A DNA stretch of 64,000 nucleotides, taken from positions 1 through 64,000 of the forward strand of contig JBCCHV010000025.1 of the NCBI GenBank assembly GCA_039028635.1. The letters run 5' to 3'. This stretch comes from Acidobacteriota bacterium (GTDB taxonomy: Bacteria > Acidobacteriota > Thermoanaerobaculia > Multivoradales > JBCCEF01). Below are positions 49,459-57,314 of the stretch, piece after piece. The position numbers were made by a program, and so were the translations under genes. The stretch's first letter is position 1; each line of letters begins with the position of its first letter. The notes beneath the pieces are model-generated. The model made no database searches, was not told the DNA's origin, and saw only the letters and a program-made list of their open reading frames with translations.

Positions 49459-51156
49459 ATGTTCCGTCTACGACCGCTGTCGATCTGTATCCTGCCGTTG
49501 GCCATCGCCTGTTCTTCGGGCGCTCCAGACATGCCACCGGGCCCGCTCTCGGCGGCCGAGAAGGAGGCCCTCGTCGCCGAGGCCGACTCACCGCTGTTCG
49601 AGGGCATGGGCAATCACCACCACCCGATCACCACCTCGCACCCTGGCGCTCAGCGCTACTTCGATCAAGGCATGGTGATCGCTTTCGCCTTCAACCACGC
49701 CGAGTCGATCCGTTCCTTCAAGGCGGCCCAGCGCCTCGACGACGACTGCGCCATGTGCTTCTGGGGCGAGGCCCTCGCCACCGGCCCGAACATCAACGTC
49801 ACCAGCAACGGCAAGGCGGTGATGAGCCCGGACGAGCGCACCGCCGCCTTCGCGGCCCTTCAGCAGGCGATCGCCCGCAAAGACCAGGTGAGCACCAAGG
49901 AACAGGACTACATCGACGCCCTGGCGACGCGCTACGACGGCGATCCCGCCAGCGATCGCGAGCCCCTCGACCGTGCCTATGCCGAGGCCATGGCCGCACT
50001 GGCGGCGAAGTACCCGGAGGACGACGACGCCCAGTCGCTCTACGCCGAAGCGGTGATGAACACCATGCCCTGGGACTACTGGCTCGACGGCGAGAATCCC
50101 AAACCGGAGACGGCGCAAGTGCTGGCCACCCTCGAAGGGGTGCTCGAACGCTCGCCGGAGCACCCCCTCGCGCTCCACCTCTACATCCACGCCGTCGAGG
50201 CCTCCTCCAAGCCGGAGCGCGCCGAAGCCGCCGCCGATCGCCTCGCCGATCTCGTCCCCGGGGCGGGGCACCTGGTCCACATGCCGGCCCACATCTACTG
50301 GCGCGTCGGGCGCTACCACGACGCCGCCGAGGCCAACGTCCGGGCGGCGGCGGTGGACGAGGCCTATATCGCCCAGTGCAACGCCCAGGGCTTCTATCCG
50401 GCCCTCTACTACCCGCACAACATCCACTTCCTGTGGGCCGCCTCGAGCATGGAAGGGCGCAGCGCCATCGCCCTCGAGGCCGCCCGCAAGGTGGCCGCCA
50501 ACGTCCGCCTCGAGATGATCGAGGAGTTTCCGCCGGTGGAGTTCTTCCACACCATTCCGCTACTGGCGCTGACTCAATTCGGCCAGTGGCAGGCGGTCCT
50601 GGAAGAGCCCCAGCCGCGAGCCGACCTCGAGTTCTCGAACGCCATCTGGCACTACGTGCGCGCCACCGCCCAGGCCCGTCTCGGTAATCTCGTCGCGGCG
50701 CGCGCCGAGCAGACGGCGCTGCAGCCGCTCCTCGCCACCGACAAGGTGCTGGCCCTCGATGGCTCGGACTACCCGGCGAGCACCCTCCTCGCCATCGCCG
50801 ATGCCCTGGTGGCGGGCGAGATCGCGCAGGCGGCGGATCGCCTGCCGGAGGCCATCGAGCACTACGAGCGTGCCGTCGAGCTTCAGGATGGGCTGCCCTA
50901 CATGGAGCCGCCCTTCTGGTACTACCCGACCCGCCAATCCCTCGGCGCCGCGCTGCTCGCCGCCAGCGAAGGGGCGCAGGCGGAGGCGGTCTATCGCCGC
51001 GACCTGAAGGACTACCCGCGCAACGGCTGGTCCCTCTTCGGGTTGATGCAGAGTCTCGAGCAGCAGGGCAAGGCAGAGGACGCCGCCGCCACCCGCCAGC
51101 GCTTCGAACGGGCCTGGGACCTGGCGGACATCGAGCTCACCAGCTCGCGGCTGTAA
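49459..51156 (+). CDS. TPR-repeat lipoprotein
   Basis: This 565-residue protein has a lipoprotein signal (ICILPLAIACSSG, Cys about 18). It then has HPITTSHPGAQRYFDQGMVIAFAFNHAESIRSFKAAQRLDDDCAMCFWGEA, a hallmark of a TPR family widespread in Acidobacteria, with further TPR helices around residues 200-290 and 430-560 (AIEHYERAVEL). The repeated HMPAHIYWRVGRYHDAAEAN and NIHFLWAASSMEGR are conserved in that family. Its role is unknown; a scaffold or a metal-related role is possible, given the His/Cys content. A terminator hairpin follows. Confidence 0.8.
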   Translation: MFRLRPLSICILPLAIACSSGAPDMPPGPLSAAEKEALVAEADSPLFEGMGNHHHPITTSHPGAQRYFDQGMVIAFAFNHAESIRSFKAAQRLDDDCAMCFWGEALATGPNINVTSNGKAVMSPDERTAAFAALQQAIARKDQVSTKEQDYIDALATRYDGDPASDREPLDRAYAEAMAALAAKYPEDDDAQSLYAEAVMNTMPWDYWLDGENPKPETAQVLATLEGVLERSPEHPLALHLYIHAVEASSKPERAEAAADRLADLVPGAGHLVHMPAHIYWRVGRYHDAAEANVRAAAVDEAYIAQCNAQGFYPALYYPHNIHFLWAASSMEGRSAIALEAARKVAANVRLEMIEEFPPVEFFHTIPLLALTQFGQWQAVLEEPQPRADLEFSNAIWHYVRATAQARLGNLVAARAEQTALQPLLATDKVLALDGSDYPASTLLAIADALVAGEIAQAADRLPEAIEHYERAVELQDGLPYMEPPFWYYPTRQSLGAALLAASEGAQAEAVYRRDLKDYPRNGWSLFGLMQSLEQQGKAEDAAATRQRFERAWDLADIELTSSRL

Positions 51157-51170
51157 AGACCGACAGTCCG

Positions 51171-51206
51171 CACCGCCCGCGATGACGATCGCCGTCGCGG
51201 GCGGTG
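51171..51206. terminator. Hairpin downstream of the TPR lipoprotein gene
   Basis: The arms CACCGCCCGCGA and TCGCGGGCGGTG pair perfectly over 12 bases around a 12-base loop, 15 bases after the TPR stop. A T-rich run (CTCTTTTCTCT) lies about 20 bases farther downstream, not directly after the stem. Confidence 0.55.
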
Positions 51207-51308
51207 TCGGTATAAGGTCTGGGCCTCTTTTCTCTGTCGCAACCCGAAACGTCGTGCAGCGAATCCTCCGTCCAATCTTTCTTGCCGCTCGCCGCTGGAC
51301 CGCAAGCC

Positions 51309-53036
51309 ATGGCCGCTAGCCCGGCGGCCCTGCGCCGACTCTGGCTCGACCTCGCCGCGGCGCCTTCCAGGCCCTTCAGCCGCCGCGAGGGCATCCTCCT
51401 GGCGGTGATCCCCGCCGCCGGAGCCCTGCTGCGCGTCCTCTACCAGCGCCAGCGCTCTTTCCTCGGCGACGAGCTCGGCACCCTACGCTGGATCGAGGAG
51501 AGCTACGGCTTCCTCCTCCGCCACTTCGACACCTGGCTGACGATGAACTACTTCCTGGTGATCGAGAAGGCGATGGTCGAAGCCTTCGGCAGCGAGCGCT
51601 GGGTGCTCGTCGCCCTGCCCTGGCTCTTTGGCGTCGCCACCATTCCCCTCACCGCTTTGCTCGCGCGCCGTTTTCTCACCTCCGAGGCGAGTCTCGCCGC
51701 CGGCCTTTTGATCGCCTTCAACCCCTACCTGATCCACCAGTCGGTCACCATCCGCTCCTACGCCCTGCTCGCCGCTTTCGCCATCCTGGCCCTAATCCTC
51801 TTCTGCCGCTGGTTGCGCCATCGCCGCTGGCGGGACGGCTGCTGGTTCGCGGCCTGCGCCTTGCTGCTGGTGCTCGCCCACCCCAATGGCGCCTATCCAC
51901 TCGCCGCCCTCGCCCTCCTCTACCTGCTGAGCGACGACATCTGGCGTCGCGGCTGGAGGAGCGCCGTGACCCTCGTCGTGCCATCCGTCCTCGCCGTTCT
52001 CGGCGGGTTCCTCGCCTACCGCGCCCTACTCGGCCCGATGGCGCGAGCCGGCGAGCGCTTCCACGACCAGGCGCCCACCGGCCTGGGCTATCTCTCGCCG
52101 GTCTGGTCCGACTTCTTCGCCGCTGGTTTTTGGGGCTGGCCGACGCTCGCCCTCCTCGGCCTCGCCGGCTGGCGCGCCATCGCCCACCGCAGCAGTCTCC
52201 AGCTCGCCCTCGGACTGGTCCTGATTCCGCCCATCCTTCTCGCCCTCCAAGGCATCTCTCACTACCCCTGGGGGGTGGCACGCTTCCTGGTGTTCGTGCT
52301 GCCGCTCCTGATCATCCTGCTCGCCGCCGGCCTCAAAGGCACCGTCGGCGTCGGCCAACGGCGAGGATTGGTGCTCCCCCTGGCGGTGGCGCTGGCTCTC
52401 ACCTGGGCTCCGAACCTGATCGAGCGCTGGCAGGACCAAGCGCAGTATCCCTGGGACACCCTGCGCCAGCACCTCCTCAGCGAGAGCCGGGAGACTCCCA
52501 CTCTGGTCCTGGCGACCGACCTCGTCACCACCCACAGCCTCGACCCCCGGCCCGCGGCGGCGACCTACGACTGGCTCCTGCTCAGCAAGCTCGAGCGCAC
52601 CACGGCGGCTCTCCCCGAGCAGCTCTTCCTGGTGCTACGAGATGTGGCACCCACCTGTGGTCGCGAGATCCGCGCTTTCCGTCGCCTGACGGTGATTCGC
52701 CTGCAGGCCTCCGACCGCGAGGCGGCCTACCGGGAAATCGAGCGGTGCTTGTTTGATCTGGTGGTCGGTCGCTGGCCCGTCGAGGCTCGCTATGAAGCGA
52801 TCTACGCCCACCTGCTCGACCTGGCGCAGCGCCGCGGCGACGCCGACGCCGTCGCCCGGTATCACGATCTCCAGACGGCCACCGCCGCCCTCGACGACCG
52901 CCGGCGCTGGACCACCCAGAGAATGCACCAGCTCGACGCCGAACGAACCTCCCGGATCTGGCAACGGCGCTGGAAGAACCGCCCGCGCGACACCAGCCGC
53001 GCCCCCCTTGCCAGAGAGGGCGTTGAGACTCAGTAG
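51309..53036 (+). CDS. GT39-like membrane glycosyltransferase
   Basis: This 575-residue protein has about 10-12 helices. The N-terminal loop QRSFLGDELGTLRW has the acidic pair typical of ArnT/PMT glycosyltransferases that use lipid-linked sugars, and WVLVALPWLFGVATIPLTALLARRF and AGLLIAFNPYLIHQSVTIRSYALLAAFA follow the same topology. The C-terminal 190 residues are soluble. It may glycosylate lipid or protein. I use the ATG at 51309 rather than a TTG 27 bases earlier. Its end overlaps the convergent DUF1330 gene by seven bases. Confidence 0.8.
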   Translation: MAASPAALRRLWLDLAAAPSRPFSRREGILLAVIPAAGALLRVLYQRQRSFLGDELGTLRWIEESYGFLLRHFDTWLTMNYFLVIEKAMVEAFGSERWVLVALPWLFGVATIPLTALLARRFLTSEASLAAGLLIAFNPYLIHQSVTIRSYALLAAFAILALILFCRWLRHRRWRDGCWFAACALLLVLAHPNGAYPLAALALLYLLSDDIWRRGWRSAVTLVVPSVLAVLGGFLAYRALLGPMARAGERFHDQAPTGLGYLSPVWSDFFAAGFWGWPTLALLGLAGWRAIAHRSSLQLALGLVLIPPILLALQGISHYPWGVARFLVFVLPLLIILLAAGLKGTVGVGQRRGLVLPLAVALALTWAPNLIERWQDQAQYPWDTLRQHLLSESRETPTLVLATDLVTTHSLDPRPAAATYDWLLLSKLERTTAALPEQLFLVLRDVAPTCGREIRAFRRLTVIRLQASDREAAYREIERCLFDLVVGRWPVEARYEAIYAHLLDLAQRRGDADAVARYHDLQTATAALDDRRRWTTQRMHQLDAERTSRIWQRRWKNRPRDTSRAPLAREGVETQ

Positions 53037-53329
53037 CGCCCGGCCAGCACCGCCACCCGGGAGCGCGAGGCCGACCGCCGGTAGCGCGCGATGGCCTGGT
53101 AATCCGGCGAGGTGTACCAGCGGCGCAGCTCACGGCGACTGGGAAAACGAATCAGCACGGTGCGACGGGCCGGCCAATCGCCTTCGAGCACTTCCGGCGC
53201 ATCGTCCACCACCATGACTTCCCCCTGATAGTCGGCGAAGATGCGGTCAAAGCCCGCCAGATAGCGGTCGTAGGTCGCCGGATCCTCGATGTCGATGAGG
53301 GCGAGAAAGTAGCTTGGTTGGTCTGCCAC
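53030..53329 (-). CDS. DUF1330 family protein
   Basis: This 99-residue cytosolic protein of the dimeric alpha-beta barrel fold has the DUF1330 pattern: YFLALIDIEDPATYDRYLAG, GEVMVVDDAPEVLEGDW and RTVLIRFPSRRELRRWYTSPDYQAIARYR. The start is a GTG at 53329 with a perfect AGGAGG seven bases before it; the longer frame upstream lacks any resemblance. Function of DUF1330 proteins is unclear, perhaps stress or detoxification. Confidence 0.85.
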   Translation of the reverse strand: MADQPSYFLALIDIEDPATYDRYLAGFDRIFADYQGEVMVVDDAPEVLEGDWPARRTVLIRFPSRRELRRWYTSPDYQAIARYRRSASRSRVAVLAGRY

Positions 53330-53450
53330 GGGATGACCTCCTGAGCGTCCACCGACTCCGAAGAACGCCTTTACAGGGTCGACCCTAGCGGCCGAGCTCA
53401 GCCTCGCGCCAGCGACAGTCGGGCCCGATCTCAGCCGGAACAGAAGTCCA

Positions 53451-54917
53451 TCAGGCCCGCAGGTGACGACACAGGCGGCCGAGGGTCTCGACCGCCGCCG
53501 CAATCTCGTCGCTCCAGGGATTGCCGCCGCTGATCCGCACGTACTCGCCGAAACGACCACTCGGCGAGTAGATATCGCCGGGCAAGATGCCGATGCCCTC
53601 TTCGAGGGCGGCACGGTAGAGCTCGAGGCCGGAGACCCCCGCCGGGAGCTGGAGCCATAGCACACAGCCGCCGGCCGGCCGGGAAACCCGCAGGCCGGCG
53701 GGGAAAGCCGCCACCACCGCCTGGCGAAGCTGATCCAGCTGCGCCTCGACGCGGCGGTTGACGGTCACCACGAAACGGTCGAACTGGCCGCTCTCGAGGT
53801 ACTCGGCAACGATCGCCTGAGGCAGCACTGCATTCGAGACACTGGTCAAGCCCTTGAGAGCGGCGACGCGAGCGCCGAATCGCCCGGGCGCCAGAAAGCC
53901 TAGGCGATAGCCGGGCCCGATGAGCTTCGAGAAGGAGGAGCACAGCAACACCGAGCCGTGACGGTCGAAGGAGCTCAAGGTACGGGGCCGCGATGGCCGC
54001 TGGCACAGCTCGCCGTAGACGTCATCCTCGATGATCGCCACCCCGCGCTCTTCGGCCAGCGCCACGATCTCGCCCTTGATGCCCTCTTCCAGGACGTAGC
54101 CCAGAGGATTGTGGCCATTGGGCATCAGCACCAGGGCGCGCACCGCCGGCCGCGCCAGGGCCCGGCGCAGAGCCGCGATCTCCGGCCCGCGCTGCGGACA
54201 GCAGGGCACCTCCACCACCCGCAGGCCGAGGGCCGCCAGGATCTCCAAGAGGCCGTAGTAGGTGGGGGTTTCCACCACCACTTCGTCACCGCGCCGCGCC
54301 AACGCCCGCAAGGCCAGGCTGAGAGCCTCCGTCGCTCCGTTGGTGATCAGTAGCTCCTCCGGCGCCACCGACGCCCCGCCGAGGGCGAGGCGCCGCGCGA
54401 TCTGCCGCCGGAGACGTCTGGAAACCTGCGGGTTGTCGTAGTCCGAGCCATGCTCCGGATAAGTCCGCAGGGCCCGCCGAGCGCAGCGGTTGAGGGCCGC
54501 CGTCGGCAGCAGCGACCGATGCAGCTTGGCGATCCCCAGGGGCACCAGATCCGAAAGTTGGGCGCGGCTGACGACATCCCCGCTCAAGGCTTCGAGGGCC
54601 AAAGAGAGGGGCCGCGAAGCGGCCGGCGGCGCTGCCGCCTCGGGCAACTTGTCGTACCGCGGGTCGGCGCCCGGACCCCGGACGTAGAAGCCCGATCGCG
54701 GCCGCGCCTCGAGCAGGCCGCGACGCTCGAGCAGCAGGTAGGCCTCGAGCACCGTTCCCACGCTCAGGCCACGATCCCGCGCCCGACGCCGCAGGGAGGT
54801 CAGCCGGTCTCCCCGTTGCAGGGCTCCGGCAGAGATCTGGCGTTCGATCTCCTCGGCCAGCAGGCGGTAACGCGGACCGTTCGGAGGAGTGAGGGAACCC
54901 GGCAGGGGAGGAGTCAC
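53451..54917 (-). CDS. MocR-type regulator: GntR HTH plus aminotransferase domain
   Basis: This 488-residue regulator fuses an N-terminal winged helix (about 15-80: RLLAEEIERQISAGALQRGDRLTSLRRRARDRGLSVGTVLEAYLLLERRGLLEARPRSGFYV) to a fold-type-I aminotransferase-like domain with the PLP lysine in CSSFSKLIGPGYRLGF and AIIEDDVYGE. MocR proteins sense PLP or amino-acid-derived ligands and control neighbouring genes. It starts with GTG at 54917, 97 bases from the divergent PLP decarboxylase, which it likely regulates. Direct repeats lie in that gap. Confidence 0.9.
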   Translation of the reverse strand: MTPPLPGSLTPPNGPRYRLLAEEIERQISAGALQRGDRLTSLRRRARDRGLSVGTVLEAYLLLERRGLLEARPRSGFYVRGPGADPRYDKLPEAAAPPAASRPLSLALEALSGDVVSRAQLSDLVPLGIAKLHRSLLPTAALNRCARRALRTYPEHGSDYDNPQVSRRLRRQIARRLALGGASVAPEELLITNGATEALSLALRALARRGDEVVVETPTYYGLLEILAALGLRVVEVPCCPQRGPEIAALRRALARPAVRALVLMPNGHNPLGYVLEEGIKGEIVALAEERGVAIIEDDVYGELCQRPSRPRTLSSFDRHGSVLLCSSFSKLIGPGYRLGFLAPGRFGARVAALKGLTSVSNAVLPQAIVAEYLESGQFDRFVVTVNRRVEAQLDQLRQAVVAAFPAGLRVSRPAGGCVLWLQLPAGVSGLELYRAALEEGIGILPGDIYSPSGRFGEYVRISGGNPWSDEIAAAVETLGRLCRHLRA

Positions 54918-54922
54918 GATTC

Positions 54923-54935
54923 GACTGTACCAGTC
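54923..54935. promoter_or_regulatory. MocR operator candidate, palindromic half
   Basis: GACTG-TAC-CAGTC is a perfect inverted repeat whose CTGTACCAGT core recurs 31 bases later as CTGTTCCAGT (54956-54965). Two copies about three helical turns apart between divergent MocR and decarboxylase genes fit the tandem sites bound by MocR regulators. Confidence 0.5.
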
Positions 54936-54955
54936 AAAGGAGCGATTTTCTGCAT

Positions 54956-54965
54956 CTGTTCCAGT
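54956..54965. promoter_or_regulatory. MocR operator candidate, second repeat
   Basis: CTGTTCCAGT repeats the upstream CTGTACCAGT with one change, in the same orientation, 31 bases away. It lies 50 bases before the decarboxylase ATG. Confidence 0.45.
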
Positions 54966-55014
54966 TCACCATCGCCCGCTAGGGTGTTCTTCGGAGAACA
55001 CTCGAGGAGGAGCC

Positions 55015-56427
55015 ATGAAGGACTGGACGACGGAGCGCTACCTCGGCCTTCTGGAGCAGGCCGCCGGCTATGCCCGCCGCTACATCGAACAGGTCGAGGA
55101 TCAGCCGGTCTTTCCCGCTGCCACCGCCCGCCGGCGCCTTGCCGAGCTCGACGGGCCGCTACCCGATTCCCCCTCGAGCCCGGAGGCGATGCTCGCCTTG
55201 CTCCACGAGGTCGGCTCTCCCGCCACCGTCGCCCAGACCGCCGGCCGCTACTTCGGCTTCGTCAACGGCGGTGCCTTGCCCCCGGCGGTGGCCGCCCGCT
55301 GGCTCGCCGACGTCTGGGACCAGAACGCCGCCCTCGACGTCATGTCGCCGATCGCCGCCCGCCTCGAACTGCTCTGCGAGCGTTGGTTGGTCCAGCTCTT
55401 CGGGCTGCCACCGAAGACCGCCGCCGGCTTCGTCACCGGCACCTCGGCCTCGCTCCTCTGCGGCATCGTCACCGCCCGCGACAGCCTGCTGCGGCGCCAG
55501 GGCTGGGACGTTCACGGCCAGGGCCTCTACGGTGCCCCGGAGATTCGCGTCGTCGCCGGCAGCCAGGCCCACGCCGCGGCCCGCCGTGCCCTGTCGCTGG
55601 CGGGCCTCGGCAGCGAGCGCGTCGAATGGGTCGAGGTCGACGACCAGGGTCGCCTGTTGCTCGAAGACCTGCCGACCCTCGACGACCGCACCCTGGTCCT
55701 CGCCCAAGCTGGCAACGTCAACAGTGGCGCCTTCGATCCGGTGGGCGAGGTCTGCCGGCAAGCCGCCGCCGCCGGCGCCTGGGTGCACGTCGACGGCGCC
55801 TTCGGCCTGTGGGCCGGCGCCTGCCGCGAGACCGCTCACCTCTACGCCGGCATCGAGCGCGCCGACTCCTGGTCCGTCGACGCCCACAAGACCCTCAACG
55901 TGCCCTACGACTGCGGCATCATTCTCTGCCGCCACCGCGGCGAGCTCGCCGCCAGCCTGCGGGCCGACGCCGCCTACCTCGCCAGCGAAGGCGAGCGCCA
56001 AGCGATGCACCACACGCCGGACATGTCGCGGCGAGCCCGCGCCGTCGAGCTGTGGGCGTGCCTGCTGACCCTCGGCCGTCGCGGCATCGACGATCTGGTC
56101 TCCCAACTCTGCGGCCGGGCCCGCCAGCTCGCCGCGGAGCTGGAAGACGCCGGCTTCGAGATCTGCAACCGGGTGGTGTTCAACCAGGTCCTGGTGCGCG
56201 GCGAGGACGACGCCCAGACCAGCGCCACCCTGCGCCATCTCCAGGACTCCGGCGAGTGCTGGTGCGGCGGCACCACCTGGAGGGGTGACCCCGCCATCCG
56301 GGTCAGCGTGTGCTCGTGGGCCACCACCGAAGGCGACATCCGGCGCACCGCGGCCGCCTTCGTTGCGGCTCGCCGCGCCGCCGAAGAGGACCCGAGCGCG
56401 AGGAATGCACCCGGAGGAGAGACCTGA
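55015..56427 (+). CDS. PLP-dependent decarboxylase (group II, aromatic/glutamate type)
   Basis: This 470-residue fold-type-I enzyme carries the group II decarboxylase landmarks: GRYFGFVNGGALPPAVAARWLADVWDQN, TGTSASLLCGIVTAR (PLP phosphate), WVHVDGAFGLWAGAC (Asp contacting the pyridine N) and the Schiff-base Lys in SVDAHKTLNVPYDCGI. The substrate is an amino acid, not predictable further. GAGGAGG lies directly upstream of the ATG. The gene is divergent from the MocR regulator, and a GNAT gene follows with one-base overlap (TGATG). Confidence 0.88.
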   Translation: MKDWTTERYLGLLEQAAGYARRYIEQVEDQPVFPAATARRRLAELDGPLPDSPSSPEAMLALLHEVGSPATVAQTAGRYFGFVNGGALPPAVAARWLADVWDQNAALDVMSPIAARLELLCERWLVQLFGLPPKTAAGFVTGTSASLLCGIVTARDSLLRRQGWDVHGQGLYGAPEIRVVAGSQAHAAARRALSLAGLGSERVEWVEVDDQGRLLLEDLPTLDDRTLVLAQAGNVNSGAFDPVGEVCRQAAAAGAWVHVDGAFGLWAGACRETAHLYAGIERADSWSVDAHKTLNVPYDCGIILCRHRGELAASLRADAAYLASEGERQAMHHTPDMSRRARAVELWACLLTLGRRGIDDLVSQLCGRARQLAAELEDAGFEICNRVVFNQVLVRGEDDAQTSATLRHLQDSGECWCGGTTWRGDPAIRVSVCSWATTEGDIRRTAAAFVAARRAAEEDPSARNAPGGET

Positions 56428-57143
56428 TGAGCAAGAGCCCACGCCAGAATCACCTCGGCCAGCCCATCGGCCCCGCCGTCGAAGGCTGGCGGCCACCGCC
56501 GCCGCCACCACGCGAGACTCTCATCGGACGCTGGTGCCGCCTCGAGCCCCTCGACCCGCAACTCCACGCCGACGATCTCTTCGCCGCCTACGCGCGGCAT
56601 CCGGACGAGCGCCACTGGACCTACCTCGGCTACGGCCCCTTCACCTCGAGCGAAGATCTCCAGGCTTGGATGGCGATCACCTGCCTCGGCGACGACCCGC
56701 TGTTCTACGCCATCCGCAGCGCAGACGGTGCCGGCGGCCACCGACCGGCCGGCGGCCTGGCCTCCTACCTGCGCATCGATCCTGCGATGGGCGTCATAGA
56801 AGTCGGCCACCTGTCCTTCGCGCCCGCTCTGCGCCGCACCGCCGCCGCCACCGAGGCCATGTACCTCATGATGCGCCACGCCTTCGCCCTCGGTTACCGG
56901 CGCTATGAATGGAAGTGCGACGACCTCAACGCCGCCTCCCGCCGCGCCGCCCTGCGCCTCGGTTTCCGCTACGAGGGAACCTTCCGCCAGGCCAGCATCT
57001 ACAAGGGCCGCAACCGCGACACCGCCTGGTACTCGATCCTCGATCGCGAATGGCCCGGCCTCGAAGCCCGCTTCCAGCGCTGGCTGGCGCGCGACAACTT
57101 CGACGCCGACGGACGGCAAAGAAAGGGCCTGGGCGAAGTCTGA
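56427..57143 (+). CDS. GNAT family acetyltransferase
   Basis: This 238-residue acetyltransferase has a Pro-rich N-terminus (QNHLGQPIGPAVEGW, RPPPPPPRETLIG), then the Acetyltransf_3 core RWCRLEPLDP, GVIEVGHLSFAPALRRTAAATEAMYLMMRHAF and YEWKCDDLNAASRRAALRLGFRYEGTFRQ. This matches the widespread GNAT type that starts with 'N.lGqpiG'. It overlaps the decarboxylase stop by one base and may acetylate the amine produced, which is inference. Confidence 0.85.
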   Translation: MSKSPRQNHLGQPIGPAVEGWRPPPPPPRETLIGRWCRLEPLDPQLHADDLFAAYARHPDERHWTYLGYGPFTSSEDLQAWMAITCLGDDPLFYAIRSADGAGGHRPAGGLASYLRIDPAMGVIEVGHLSFAPALRRTAAATEAMYLMMRHAFALGYRRYEWKCDDLNAASRRAALRLGFRYEGTFRQASIYKGRNRDTAWYSILDREWPGLEARFQRWLARDNFDADGRQRKGLGEV

Positions 57144-57314
57144 CGCCACCTCCCGGCAGGCCCCAAGGTCACAGCCTCGGCTCCCCCTGTGACGCGATTC
57201 ACTCCCCCTTCTCGCAACTCCCGAAAGCGAGGCCGCGACCTTGCCCGAGCGCTCCGCGAGCGCCGTCGGCCTCCACCAACTCGGACCGCAAGGACCGACA
57301 ACCAGGGAGTTTCC

